64,000 bases of DNA from Cafeteria roenbergensis (GCA_008330645.1 VLTN01000064.1:124001-188000), one strand, 5' to 3'. Shown: positions 61,501 through 64,000, numbered from the stretch's first letter. A program made the numbers and translations. The notes: a model not told the origin generated them from the sequence alone.

Positions 61501-64000
61501 AGTGCTCGCGTGCCTCCGATTGCTCCAGCGGCGTGTGTAACGCCACCTCCGGGACGTGCGACTCCCCCACCTGCAGCGACGGCGTGCGCAACGGGGCCGA
61601 GCTCGGCGTCGACTGCGGCGAGGTGGCGTGCGGGTTCCGCTGCGACGGCGGGGCCGAGTGCACCCGGGCCACGGCTGGCCGAGTATGCGCGTCGGGCGTG
61701 TGCGCGGCCAACGGCACGTGCGCGGAGGCGCGCTGCGATGACGGCGTGAAGGCGGACTCGGAGCTGGGCGTGGACTGTAGCGGGGCGGTCGGGCCGTGCG
61801 GGCTGTGTCCTGCGGGTCAGCCGTCCGGCTGGTCGGCGTCGAACTGCGTTTCGGGCGTGGAGGCGTACGGGGTGTGCCTGGCGGCGACGTGCAGCGACAG
61901 CGTGCGGAACAGTCCGGGCGGCGTCCGCGAGGCCGGCGTCGATTGCGGCGGACCTTGCCCGGCCTCCTGCGACCCGGGCGTGGAGTGCTCGCGTGCCTCC
62001 GATTGCTCCAGCGGCGTGTGTAACGCCACCTCCGGGACGTGCGACTCCCCCACCTGCAGCGACGGCGTGCGCAACGGGGCCGAGCTCGGCGTCGACTGCG
62101 GCGAGGTGGCGTGCGGGTTCCGCTGCGACGGCGGGGCCGAGTGCACCCGGGCCACGGCTGGCCGAGTATGCGCGTCGGGCGTGTGCGCGGCCAACGGCAC
62201 GTGCGCGGAGGCGCGCTGCGATGACGGCGTGAAGGCGGACTCGGAGCTGGGCGTGGACTGTAGCGGGGCGGTCGGGCCGTGCGGGCTGTGTCCTGCGGGC
62301 CAGCCGTCCGGCTGGTCGGCGTCGAACTGCGTTTCGGGCGTGGAGGCGTACGGGGTGTGCATGGCGGCGACGTGCAGCGACGGCGTGCGGAACAGTCCGG
62401 GCGGCGTCCGCGAGGCCGGTGTCGACTGCTCCGGCAAGGGGGGCCCTTGTCCGTTCCAGCCGTGCCCGGAGAAGTCACCGTGCGACGGCGACGATTCTGT
62501 CTGTGCAGGGGAGATGTTTTGCTCGCCTTTTACCCAGGCTTGCGAGGTGCCCACCTGCTCGGACGGCCTGCTCAACGGCTTGGAGACTTGCATCGACGGC
62601 GGCGGGCCAGCTTGCGCAGATAAGTGCGCGAACAATGCGTCCTGCGAAACTGCCTCCGACTGCGCGAGCCAGGTATGCTCGGGTGGGGTGTGCCAGGCGC
62701 CATCGTGCTCAGATGGCATTCAGCAAGGGGTGTTTGGCGAGGCCTACTTTGAGACGGACGTCGATTGCGGTGGGAACTGCAGCGGCTGCCACTCCGGCTC
62801 GGCCTGCCTGGCTTCCAGCGATTGTGCTACAGGACTGGTTTGCTTCATGGGCACTTGCAAGGCGAGCTCCCTGAGTCCCGGAACAGGAGGCAGCGGAGGA
62901 GGTGCGACGGCCCCTCAGCTCGTCGACAACTCCACCACAAACGTGGCAGACTTTGGCGCTTGCGTGTTTGATCGCCAGTGCCGCTCCCTGGTGTGCAGGC
63001 AGTGGGGGCGGCCCAAGGGGACCTCACCAGCGCGAACCCAGGAATCTGCGCCCCGGCTTCGCTCAGCGACGGGGTGCGCAACGGGGAGGAGCCCTGCGTG
63101 GACAGGCGCCCCGGTGAGCACAAGTGCCAGCTTGGCGAGTCCTGCCTTGTTGCCGCAGACTGCTCGACGGGAGGCGCATGCACCAACGCAACGTGCCAGG
63201 CCCCAACCTGCAGCGACGGGATCCTGGACCCCTCGCGCGAGACCGACGTGGACTGCGGTACCGCTGGCTCGTTGGTGCCCTCGAGTGTCAACGCCTGCAG
63301 CCTTTGCGCAGTGGGGCGGAAGTGCGCGTCCGCGGACGATTGCTCAACTGCATTGTGTGTGTCCGGCGTCTGCGCTCCGCTTCCCACGTGCACTGACGGA
63401 GTCAAGGGCGGCGAAGAGACATGCGTCGACGGCGGAGGCCCGACCTGCCCAGCGTGCGGCGACTTCGCGTCGTGCCAGCTGGATCGCGACTGCACCTCAG
63501 GCAACTGCAACCCGCTGGCAAAACGGTGCGAGCCCCCCAGCTGCTTTGACGGGAGGCGGAATGGCGACGAAACCGGTGTGGACTGCGGCGGCCAGACCAG
63601 CTGTGCTCGCTGCTCTGCGGGCTCGCGCTGCAGCGTGGGAGCAGACTGTGCCTCCAAGTCGTGCTCCGGCGGCTTCTGTGCGGCACCGTCTTGCAGCGAT
63701 GGCATCGCCCAAGCTGACGAGGCTCCCGGCGGAGACTGTGGCGGGCCGCGCTGCAGTCTCTGTAAGCCCGGTGTGTCCTGCACCTCGCATTCCCAATGCG
63801 AAGGGCAGTGCACGGGCGGCGTGTGCCAGGCGCCTAGCTGCTACAATGGCATCCGCGACGGGCTGGAGCAAGGGGTGGATTGCGGCGAGCCTTCGTCTGG
63901 CTGTCCGCAGTGCCTGCCTGGCGACCGCTGCACGACCAACGCTGCATGCCTCGGTGGGTCGTGCAGCGGCGGACTCTGCGCGAGGCTGTCGATTGAAGCC
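31542..64000 (+). CDS. Giant secreted/surface protein, glycine-rich modules + Ig-like + Cys-rich arrays (3' end beyond window)
   Basis: One frame runs from ATG 31542 with no stop and no evident intron to about 62999, then coding continues in a shifted frame to the window edge: at least about 10,800 residues. Residues 1-27 are a signal peptide (hydrophobic core VAFFVLSWALAAAL). Residues about 60-7,060: about 12 glycine-rich modules, each opened by a Cys pair (C-x4-C-S/A-V pattern), containing GAGHGGxGG and YGS...GSGGG elements and GGGRI/GGSV strands like parallel beta-solenoids, and often closed by a discoidin-like segment (for example WLRFDFGEPVTLDQVRI). Residues about 7,060-8,070: beta-rich linker. 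Residues about 8,070-9,500: 9-10 SbsA/Big_5-like Ig domains. From about 9,507: Cys-rich repeats. Related glycine-rich giants occur in plants and protists. Probable adhesion or cell-coat protein; a C-terminal membrane anchor, if any, lies outside. I checked the frame at ten spaced points. Confidence 0.85.
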   Translation, partial: MAVPRAPRGAASHVAFFVLSWALAAALECDSGDLQGACILTETHVLTEPVELSGSGRLEVSASAAISCPTTGCSVSFAFQGDVVVNGLLRAGQLNVSGASVVLGAGAQLDASGLSAVSAENARDFAPWVGGAARGECTGSAPGGGGGLGGQGSTGTEVKPEEGCLKEQLQPGRGGSSRGDSLVSQPGSPGGPAVVLFRNPGQADIQSLVVQDGGAGGGQVTVKAESGSIVAAQGASISANGAPGVYVSDIGTSSGGGSGGSVQLLAPAGSIQGQAIVSANGAGISSSTGASGGAGGGGRVILLTKEAGVSDSATIAGSLDARIVAQALGGSARVPVPGAAGTVAHIASNGHAHVSLTIDNGGEESQALTVLSASDAPLVVPEPSLSSDSEVPSGMPTPAQEAAALAASRRWGRVTVRGKANVATALLATKVAFESVQAAAEAGIAVPAPEAVVDDLRPGTHLNWLSSALRRGATNTSVPETLALERHSLADKLFALDPPMTTLNSVVGDWADIVQAANGAQWATLAMAQARARQAWPSSMIPRATAVLSSASLQVDQGCRLAGPSRLLVQTVDALIAGEVVAGARVEISDGGVGAPDIAPLVVDGFASAAERCNSATNAQRLDSYTIDKDKTDEPDPETLLRGGTAADLRSMNFSSGFLTVRVSKPALVVDFGGEATMTGIALAALGAGQAGALSSLEVQAAVNGGWEDVSLLSPGSEPKSVGIPAMIHFARPITTSAVRLRLRSTGALGAGWLRFSCQPARGVLLSGASAQLSCLEDACEVSVDTTASGLPLIVEDGASVVAPRPSVAAAAIFVQKLLAGGFGSSISATGQGWRSSSGPGAGRAALVSGTEGSCNGHPSAGGTGASHAGTGGSGCAIQPDCFRQPTSWQNARGPAGPGSTTDDPADSETYAGAFSVVYGSAVAPADMGSGGGAGVVRGEPAGRGGRGGGIVRVSATGPASAGDSSAAVHPLGLPHGVIGLLVVSDKSSLTADGSDGAFDPDPASVTSFRGGAGSGGSVVIQATRVAGGGTVSARGGENSRINSRFTSIGGGGGGGRILLATKVEPSNTASAGRSLVASAATGSSGDCPGGSGTVLFSHSVSAAGYEHPQPVTVLSLESLWPADKTDGKQMVTPLTPASLGDARLLGTVRIADAIVVAPSFRAPEALQGATLNRAGDALDPAPEPTPLRVGSLVVLSGGELVGEAVAVEAAEIVVAPGGTISGSASLLLSARDDMDTLSRPSLSRGRCASNPSADPSTGASFNLPWTWANAEEDFHESANAGPWLEPGSLQDGDATTGFRMRGTRPLLDMGTPRWVSGLEVRGGRLFADSSEAEWTGWSVQWRPSLLADFEDVPFTEARVGDRVSADFTRQLRFPEPVLAKQLRLIPAGTLASSVLSLSELRPFCAPAGLALLAAPDSPREAVRCQQRKCPLRIEAAGLGERPPGGGGSSSGSSTSSAAAGLMSVGRLNAVLEASLRGGNISIIVKGDVELYAEAVVSAMGHGPAEGPGTPSLPAPRGLGVAAVSGAGAAHGGNGGPNRFMLAAGGGDLPPNPPVWAGGASYGSALHPHWSFGSGGADPVHFDPQTDAQWALTAGSGGGAVSVVADGDLWFGSPGCGVRADGYWPLKPSESQTLGGAGSGGGVLLSAGRSVLGTGQVSADGGENWGSSRPHGGGGGGRILVRAANGLIAPTVDVHALPSEGFGRRYVDDRSSGGAAGTVVFEAGSGETVTRTLLIRDNGDVERGSGLVDSVPGVFTPLPLDLAVSWNDTDFSASSAVALHRVVVTAGALLQVPDGKKLRAETIRLDQGSRINGSAFAMDVRQADISGHLSATDELHWTDESFRQAAGLAGKPGSSAVWFPSEGSDAAVGRLPSKMACDADLTDERGHVRGWLAVRSPDERAVFGSAAAQGHDSSLVDGDLRTPPALGSRTADGFAHFHLSSTGRVPVQDLLLLASPDQQADLADMQLFAEQQPHGDLDPEAEYVSRAENREEWFDPDEEAGRRFQPWTTTGYEPLAGASSLVRFRPPAAVRTSAVRLGHPRGSSRTYDSFAEARPVCGADISVLDPSARLTCGAETLDGGLLIHGGQMTGTRRLRTRGCRLLVTLGRSSAHLVIEGQLAASNISVSAPAVFSAGLVSATGLGFPAASGPGAPPSVDALRCGTRRSGSGAGHGGVGGRSCRLYEDECGSPDANDAGNYLRGGRAYGDLAFPSTWGSGGGHSFNSKLAASGEQGHGRGGPGGGAVVIDATHELFLGRSSTTGLTIQAKGMPGTYDTLGETVGGSGSGGSVALRAGRVLVGSEGTGVDVTSEPVASLAASGSSGAGGRILVRASLANPPPELLDSLHSFGHEAKYACARGGAGPVLLEVALDGSRGNPTFGPELMVSPELNRGWNRTLKLAGAGSAQADADELGATPMPLQLPEGVGRSDADAVLALLEQVAVASTSDPRKWRPELDSSRLSPLPTGFLDSVDVQAAIAQAGPLTPLAARRVLVRETALVMGDKEARISALELQVEGQVSAEQRTVVEDDDWLVDSEQHLRRLHSTCNPAEASRMQSYTLLARSHVDGPNGESVTVDDASVILSDGDPNTAVITQKSEAGWLRFDFGEPVTLDQVRIGGVSKRSGAFQSGRISVYASNHPDVNEALTVYGTRSTASAKHLGWEDASLLRWPAVRARYWGLWTSAASHVWPAVSEVMWGCGSYPSWIVANSAKLKCTGSLCAVALQQRSTGSRLLVESDIAAPFISLQAAGGIHLSGVAISTTGLGHGPSQGPGTPEQVAPSRGCRERISGAGAAHGGLGGSANYFTTETDCPPTSDGATQRFASRNAYGSFDDPGDFGSGGGASWEFDCAEPIDGQALSAQAVGSSSAPVGTSHRWCGIGGSGGGVIRIATSAQLRLAETVLESNGVRGEKGPSSKFQGGSGSGGSISVTAASVVGVGHVSASGGGLGSTYYGGAGGGGRVSFLLDGGDLDGRIAVFADGASNRGGEVGYSAGGTVFVRSGDFSALYIRDQGKRSSVATTPLPANLPDSLSLIAINGTSRVRVPRGGVVKAAQLRIGSWAHLEGPEFTIDALQLFLEKDDPRSVGAHIAADRSLVITDTSFRTVDSPDSLLWRSGPFATLANPGWAASTPGSGRIEGAPPVCGGPTGGRNGPGGWRATDPAYVRSMDGAYDDFSSLHCAQSDQEARQWLSDGDSDVERGSSTGVCIKPHGGVAPGVAMGFHEPVTVSRIRVGLLRTVDTGSASTQSLVLLVSSDAVDAESPQWTQIPAGQFAEYHDSAGSETVSGSSLYLNLRHPVRARHFALQETSSSNSLKLSEVSLECGAVGLFMSGITETSSSWDQLSALQTRVLCGERDCSVAVSLGHPQALFQSFGIVNGSVVSIEAPEVRLGGAVHADAAGHVGSAGAGAAARDLWSPFSRSIYSQDASGIQNLGVCAASTLASGAGGSGGGQGGQACVASAPCAPGFAVSDAQGLALAPWTAGAGGQGVWVRGQEHPALGGAGGGRVRVEAGSGPIRFEHTWSQSAPRVSADAQGGSAFEDFGGGGGAGGSVELRSSHAVLGVGRAAATGGDAVWADGQYVSGGGGGGRVAAVATVGLSATVSLSASGGLSTDECSGASGTVFTSSQARGTRIEVANEQTALATTPWPADAPPSLSEAAIGQNSRVGLAEDTVLMAARVRVHGTAAISPLRTFNGTFPQLQTRVLKLRARQLDLDGTVEALGPGSHASVGADVMILGSQAKVFVPRGSVEAIGRDEVVEAADSGMSRRATRVPQQAIDSTADSNAWRHEHVCGMHNTTQVAQLRMFDVTRSKPVSQDEAVLTFDGDGGTSVTMYKTFDVYFLDDRGRRASTNINRISGATAPGGNILDHAILPLVGNGEGTTAKVDESRIFKAGRRHSRTGYGAGTVNLGDSGAFHLYLADAWTNVSGLQFRYVAGSELRPILAELSLDCDGQFFHMLPSTSIDCANERCAVEVRSRSAVAAIHGRIRGGDVTVESRSALVGSCGLVDASSLGFPGGMGPGTPLAIATVKQAEDLCGPVASGAGAGHGGRGGRAFTLQSTCGTPVSDEWPERAHGGLAYGSAAFPRDFGSGGARGFALRDLSASNPANAWPSNSLNWGGDGGPGGGRILVNTSGFVRLDGTVSADGGGMQQVDDFPSAAGGAGSGGSVVVSGAAGVTVSGAIRAHGGWCRSGSVYSGCGAGGRVAVLASSGVVSIADPSMASAFDAATSWELAAAPGTVLIEDSLIRELRIANSEAWPWPDEVETPWPLDLAGRDLTHASISRASVRVGLSPHEPLRVGDPSTKGLGAEEVASRIPPAWMQAHQVAVADSATIQGVDLDVRALGMRLDPTSSMRGSIRARLRDHPFVESALSLTPAGRCLAGEARSRYRVNTSSTESFPASWLRDGDPETMSGARDIVFQFDEPMALSSLRMKLMSHKSCVGGVRVFAHRKVDDWRETDESIWSNGDFWAPVVEPSGSEPPIDDVGQWRRLMWPMHTARTWLLACKSGRLDIAEAEWGCEGGPFELEGLLECQSELCETEVRGQSPFHATVVRGEIRGASIVVEDEHLQLHAKHADILAGIHAKGRGPASRNESRADGFGEAGVGRDPMRCGWDAPTGGSGGGHGGDGGTNSMLGSSEATQMCGINSQPGLAHGSATSPWSFGGAGAEGIDGGEVAAAGGRGGGRIRLQGTAWLDLLDAPMVDASGEQPATWVAATGDKVSGGGGAGGSVQIRAGEVTGRGMVLAAGASGHTNHAGGGGGGGRIALFAVAALSPAVELSVRGGRSEVDDRHGAAGTVFTEVAGRSEFIVDAEHDAPKSSGYAPVPHTPWPQDVPEFVDVVTVRNEAVVRAPDGAVLRARRLNLEPDSSIEGSSFELAVGVSRIRGAIRTTRGAKLSDRGFEALPALAAAVHLSSNGAICGEHGPAFRPEPVSILRSGSGGEALLRVDASVFLDSDPTSVLQLEQDSWVEFDFGKPVPLSHMRLQVTHGGRELGVWASNESSVPSADDAFPDHPVPVTTWGLDHGEIEDGAFVYDFEFPRTARFWQIVSKARQVDLASVEFGCGARGHEVRPDAVLQCVPMPGLDAEAALPDCSVSVDLRGVGARFTLGGEIRAPTVSITAPEMLATGLIDASEAVPPRDVVVVSHHTCSHTDALTVGGPGGSHGGLGGSSGEPQFSCMTRALPAAELGSAVEPFSFGSPGFAAMERGRKAAPGGRGGGRIRMRIAGRLVLSGGDAQILANGGEGINGNLRSSGGGAGGSIDIEAAVIGGRASVTALGGRGNDRSSSGGCGSGGRIALKALWLSGLSDAVTALASGQDYRCVASAAGTVYLEEQGRATLLIAAGEVDSSESNATTAFPRVELGANLHALRLTGSARLAVPPAQVWLGASGLDGPSPASPREDMRQASVLLAQGISGGQRPASLSVDVLNVDPGAAVVSSSVSATESHAPTQASILELEFVTADVHGSLEAPWGVRLLERPTGRVGAGAAPTSGNGCAVVLHQRRLELGETAKIRCFLRGCDVLADMPNTAFSMLPSSSTAAGATVQGSTIDMRFGAVHLGRHAKVTAAGLGYAWNVGAFSRGGAWQQGGDKLMQQNLDVEAGPVLGTPRKAAPGGRSMPPQCSVSGSGGSHGGTGSSSPHRSDEGVCGVMPRAAPYGSATDPWLPGGAGGRGRLGESHGFRWSGQGGAGGGRIRIVSHSRLHIEDQAVVDASGIAGLPSPLDGSVYGGSGAGGSVSLHGQVVRIEGQVHADGGAAAWSAGGSGGRVAVYSGWWLDRHSKRVSATGYEAQGTFTPDAGTVFWQVSGVSHLLIESRAAGSSFPDGGFEDVVAAGTMYDTAELPPERLASLTVHGPARLAAIPWATVSLSHSWEELSGWVSSSSRWAESLHPSVSRAPAQATVLFGGLNGTAVLRGIRPGVQARAEKARSDVLLALRRVAGGGSVVLDATGVGQLSILGAASQVVGASFVWVQAEACVAGLAPVVVARDAVIGGRIVGEWSATAGDWGALLPVLPAEAAPASSASAWGHPGAAALSASLNATGRSASERARSLRSSFAEAAREADSAAGGRRFCPAEALQAAAANAAGPDWHWRLRHPGVRAGGSSSSLDGWTAASGNRLAEPHVALWDGNAATYVESETPWIEVDFGKTVAISHLTLGWHNVKGIYAANESTPQGLASFPTVDQVPSLREVRWTADSDDVIDAYDVSEVDGGPVFARVLLLRGGSKAVLGELRVNCGTALWQVKQDATIGCSGEMCSTRLALAESESDLFAQQSSIFGSMVEVAAGNLWLSRHKSKRALVDASGRGLSFARSQSADARLFFTTIAFGCAWRVGATGSRAVAEACAWTLQGVPIGQLGAQLSADTLRSAAALPPQPPLALQFVPGCTGTVGGVGGTGVDRGGLPLSSGWVEALSPATEETKFCDFPSGVDFTNARTPPPEAAWADALWISGRRAPVMGFGAPGGLPQSGAVASGSFEDAAGQPGTGGGLIRVSGAQTVVLFCENSYSDCLTAAGREGESAHIAGSSVSSGSGGGGSIVVAGDRILGVGVLRASGGGTSSPSADIDGGGGGGGRVAILSKTELSNSVRGHTFAEARDSQLSGAHGSTVREVAIAGIRTLEVGDETQSKSLTTSTLPAGMPFAGISRLEVFEGARAQPAHAGAVVVATQVVAHGRIVSPGVGKLYDAAALADEDTLQESVFGRNLPSNDSLIVSASSLVTGRSSDSSLEGLAGVALLPAGATGRADYAAAWGPGFASLWGQQHAGPCATLQATGFDATSNTAAPVHVLPPAYQRVWLQAHSTLQCLRQGCSVRIAVPSARVSVEGVVRGGDVVVQADVLETTDVESRAAPSISASWMGFAPGTGPGVGQSFADAGYHDGMDATACPGVTGSGAGGSHSSLGGSKHVDDATPFNSAPQCRRSPRVDESSTYGGLPGVHGSQANASYSPLALTFGSGGGAGWAADGKPVPGGTGGGRVVMVARAMNLVNDKLAVSADGGDAQCRANACGGGGAAGSVVVVATESFEGFLSVSAVGGSGAASSRNAGGGGSGGNGMFMGVPRASVSLAIDGGDSSGQGGVQLFQEDMNDSTLRSAFAQLGSRTVSTVEALSPVGTTDRCHGLRSILASWSAGECAQARNAMLPCVMVLNITQQVEPTELTTAVLRQTGTPAIDQHLASMVEVSRHFVAPFPVPSSEWPVPLPFDMPEGLSAAQAVTLGPPSAAAHSAPIDKRVTINLVSWPPLDSFGHGNEDGAVRASGNWAPARPTSDAFRREAHATAHAATGAVFELSLGHRARFSPPSTREQSSTQHVRFRCGRRAELPWTSLRLETGANSSSLLRNGVDAETGLRTATFALLTGSSRADRKSLTASLPNPPVGTAFGSSLLVSIYSQPALAAAARQCANTSASQESEPALACACEMEMPRGTFVDIYSEPMPDWAVQFDLLPLASAPRAVGAGLGTSLSAPRAPPLQLTEAGNGTNSVSEARASLEFDADVSECPLAGRPRWSAVQLVRRGSSSDGEANPLLQPDFGPAMSEVWFSLGGASGANHSSVPRGLRVPFGYNGTVGKDDSPAFVPLRRGWNIDPQRTREAAPDDGTMEAPMAALVFIDDLSAPADQAPEPGTNTGIYLSDEAMPLAHWLGDAGAGWGLTSAGTALLSPAKAMASHPASWKATALAITAPDGKEVGALSQDIISPGHADDFVLSARFTLPYDSGPLPLARAAGVRSRGHAFSFSLVSAAVADLRGEAVARPDTWSATSNNLVAGGSSLSGFRARDSTFLTVAMNVGSTSGSVSIASSVASEVSCIGQIEPYHTYDLSIIGGASGAASPEWSHPKVAFAGTSMLLEIQDTTTGSRACRVRLPITARQLGPFRVALHAVPARQQYSAAAFLHWLRIGRLATAPQSAVLPMAPFGDAVDEFVTKRDASSLAKQAAATFEVRRANDTHQHQLVGSMSGGSTSLATSEKWLATRRKELGLPFAKHARVVSIAFHEASEAAAMLSASSSSIRVGFDNVTVGTRSGSSSPQGLWPGISLAPATISAGSGRQLGWGQRATAPMRPRPTLARDPAVTQLDPNAAWEMDAAQDRELPFEVAGFIPEQGESGVPLSLPMVSVIIRGQATPMLSSSGKTAMAIVEVSTGAQENSNSWALQARISLNQSSEFACGRVNVKLEESVIQRPDTLYRVRIPKGAFTPSLLSAHRSPALTVSFRTAADASPPRLLAQIPAPGSQAVQAGLPFVCMLWSEPVEAAILSGSTSSAWGTLSMAKFVSGAEVWHASAGDVRAGPAGSNSTYVWVNVSLPAGATASDGSEFSLLLGSGFVRDLAGNPNKAITSLSSWRFRTIDTVPPVLVQLTPRPLRSSGPPIAPFSVASVSLEFSEPVVLSATSASTLDVWERCRPSTLALNASTGSAGTALAETVCSKTWIHRQHVPLDDTRAVSVAGTSASVAIAPGAIRLPGAEYMVNISGPFVADHAGISWLSSELKATWTFATLADSLAPVIVALTPASDRTGVAWPPGLLPPVKILFAEPVVLAKPWSNVSGCGLILRVFEKANSETSYEARAPADTGTLLEPAPLAIQRNGAVVPFASATDEDRAREADPSGLTWTVGTLMLLRTAIEPDTLRPANVSRVAASSARIQVTLEGSCWTDSAGNALGRHEWWFQNADTLAPAIVDAIPRIGSSDVKLSSRHFVIEFDELVQRGEGTIRVVDYRSGLLIVAIDASSSPAVAVTGRRLAVTLPANALSRYAMRLCIVFPHGVVSDTSGNSAAEAKLCWSVEADSTPPVISSLVVGNGNSGVLNPRSAAESTLLFQFSEAVAMNASWPQTARPMVTISNADTGEVVMQRFGSHFELEETGESAFLGVRVQVPSFAGAMPPADFWAQSATRYSIVLEGGVVVDAAGNGNLPVSASGGFWFATADWQPPKIVAASPQHQSNSTQVGLRLLRLEFNEAVAPGQVSSATGQQGPLIKVFHDPGASLPVLVAELRVRLAAHVRVVKSSVSIFLQGGQVSRPFARYYVTMADGAFVDGSGNALPGIQAGDWAFTTAPDSTAPMLRASVPHLAATGVSQSLAKATLQFNEAIRLGGSGTIAVAATPGQSLLSVDLGADSAEAIAEFLTVDDDTLTVSWPAARGPIPEQAKVAVTLSAGAVVDVAGNELPGLPDPRFVSDTAAAAASAQHALEFTIEDVSPPSLVTVTPAQGSASVDAEASFVSLTFSEAVTVADSAVLRIYALPPSVETVEQANAVDPEKSSEAELTDEAAFAVAPGRFRGAGTPSLVVTLGSASLARSKTWFAILLSGPQFVKDVAGNPMAASSLLPNSGASAWRVRTQADESAPVLVSSSPASGWTIASSALAQVSLRFSEDVVLSKQPAPLFTGAGALAVVWWPPGAAAPTSFAEAVRQVQLASEFAAWIRLTGPAAAVAARAAGSGNANATALDSSGSTVAVPLAFAGLDVAALPVVEHAIAAGTALEGQSIGREIVVAAVPAQRRLQSGASYSLLLAPGAVVDAAGNAAAGAMLQFTTEKAECTRDADCIPGSGLCDFEVLKCAQATCGDGVRNWHGLAQEAGVDCGGPCPAPCSAGSECTLGTDCSSGNCGADGKCLAESCSDGIKAAAEAGTDCGGVCDAPCPDHSTCRVDADCASSRCSAGRCKPEPEGGNVGCPAGTTKCNGGSSPCSPCSTLAQCTFGPECASGVCNATSGTCDSPTCSDGVRNGAELGVDCGEVACGFRCDGGAKCTRATAGRVCASGVCAANGTCAEARCDDGVKADSELGVDCSGAVGPCGLCPAGQPSGWSASNCVSGVEAYGVCMAATCSDSVRNSPGGIRKAGVDCGGPCPASCDSGVECSRASDCSSGVCNATSGTCDSPTCSDGVRNGAELGVDCGEVACGFRCDGGAECTRATAGRVCASGVCAANGTCAEARCDDGVKADSELGVDCSGAVGPCGLCPAGQPSGWSASNCVSGVEAYGVCMAATCSDGVRNSPGGIREAGVDCGGPCPASCDSGVECSRASDCSSGVCNATSGTCDSPTCSDGVRNGAELGVDCGEVACGFRCDGGAECTRATAGRVCASGVCAANGTCAEARCDDGVKADSELGVDCSGAVGPCGLCPAGQPSGWSASNCVSGVEAYGVCLAATCSDSVRNSPGGVREAGVDCGGPCPASCDPGVECSRASDCSSGVCNATSGTCDSPTCSDGVRNGAELGVDCGEVACGFRCDGGAECTRATAGRVCASGVCAANGTCAEARCDDGVKADSELGVDCSGAVGPCGLCPAGQPSGWSASNCVSGVEAYGVCMAATCSDGVRNSPGGVREAGVDCSGKGGPCPFQPCPEKSPCDGDDSVCAGEMFCSPFTQACEVPTCSDGLLNGLETCIDGGGPACADKCANNASCETASDCASQVCSGGVCQAPSCSDGIQQGVFGEAYFETDVDCGGNCSGCHSGSACLASSDCATGLVCFMGTCKASSLSPGTGGSGGGATAPQLVDNSTTNVADFGACVFDRQCRSLVCRQWGRPKGTSPARTQESAPRLRSATGCATGRSPAWTGAPVSTSASLASPALLPQTARREAHAPTQRARPQPAATGSWTPRARPTWTAVPLARWCPRVSTPAAFAQWGGSARPRTIAQLHCVCPASALRFPRALTESRAAKRHASTAEARPAQRAATSRRASWIATAPQATATRWQNGASPPAALTGGGMATKPVWTAAARPAVLAALRARAAAWEQTVPPSRAPAASVRHRLAAMASPKLTRLPAETVAGRAAVSVSPVCPAPRIPNAKGSARAACARRLAATMASATGWSKGWIAASLRLAVRSACLATAARPTLHASVGRAAADSARGCRLK
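31740..52750 (+). repeat. Array of about 12 glycine-rich beta-solenoid modules
   Basis: Modules open with a Cys pair: ISCPTTGCSV (about 31740), LSCLEDACEV (33865), VRCQQRKCPL (35812), a single-Cys form TRGCRLLV (37830), LKCTGSLCAV (39676), VLCGERDCSV (41578), IDCANERCAV (43421), LECQSELCET (45118), a long form ending LPDCSV (46753), IRCFLRGCDV (48067), IGCSGEMCST (50263) and LQCLRQGCSV (51919). Spacing is 1.3-2.2 kb. Core elements in order: VxGxVxGxxVxV strands, GAGHGGxGG loop, YGS-x-GSGGG, GGGRIxI, ADGG, GSGGSVxI, GGGGGGRIAx, AGTVF, then in most modules a discoidin-like domain with DGD-T and FDFG-PV motifs ending near a Cys. The modules at about 46.7 and 51.9 kb lack the discoidin part. Confidence 0.8.
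55750..60050 (+). repeat. Tandem SbsA-type Ig-like (Big_5) domains, 9-10 copies
   Basis: Each copy of about 130-170 residues starts D-x-x-(P/A)P-x-(I/L)-V and carries an (F/L)xF(S/N)E(A/P)V strand and a VVDxAGN motif. Starts at about 55750, 56133, 56520 (DTVPPVLVQLTP), 56973 (DSLAPVIVALTP), 57483 (DTLAPAIVDAIP), 57828 (DSTPPVISSL), 58242 (DWQPPKIVAASP), 58632 (DSTAPMLRASVP), 59046 (DVSPPSLVTVTP) and 59478 (DESAPVLVSSSP). Such domains usually act as stalk spacers in surface proteins; they are best known from bacterial S-layer proteins. Confidence 0.8.
60060..64000 (+). repeat. Cys-rich repeat array of the giant protein
   Basis: Repeats of about 40-60 residues built on CSDGVRNGxE..VDCGG.C..C..G..C....DC.SGVC, running to the window edge. 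The spacing suggests disulfide-stapled small domains. Four units form the higher-order 483-bp repeat at 60564-62430. An apparent frame change lies near 63004. Confidence 0.85.
60564..62430 (+). repeat. 483-bp (161-residue) near-identical tandem repeat, 3 full + 1 partial copy
   Basis: Copies start with GGCGTGTG at 60564, 61047, 61530 and 62013. The period is exactly 161 codons. Only scattered differences separate copies (for example GGIRK/GGIRE/GGVRE, CMAAT/CLAAT, AKCT/AECT). The fourth copy departs after GVREAGVDC near 62425. The near identity contrasts with the diverged Cys modules on both sides. Confidence 0.95.

Noticed and set aside
60316-62478. 720-codon minus-strand open frame (and 59972-61234) over the Cys-rich repeats
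   Set aside because: Arg/Pro-rich antisense shadow; repeats itself every 161 residues because the plus-strand coding repeat does. No independent coding evidence.
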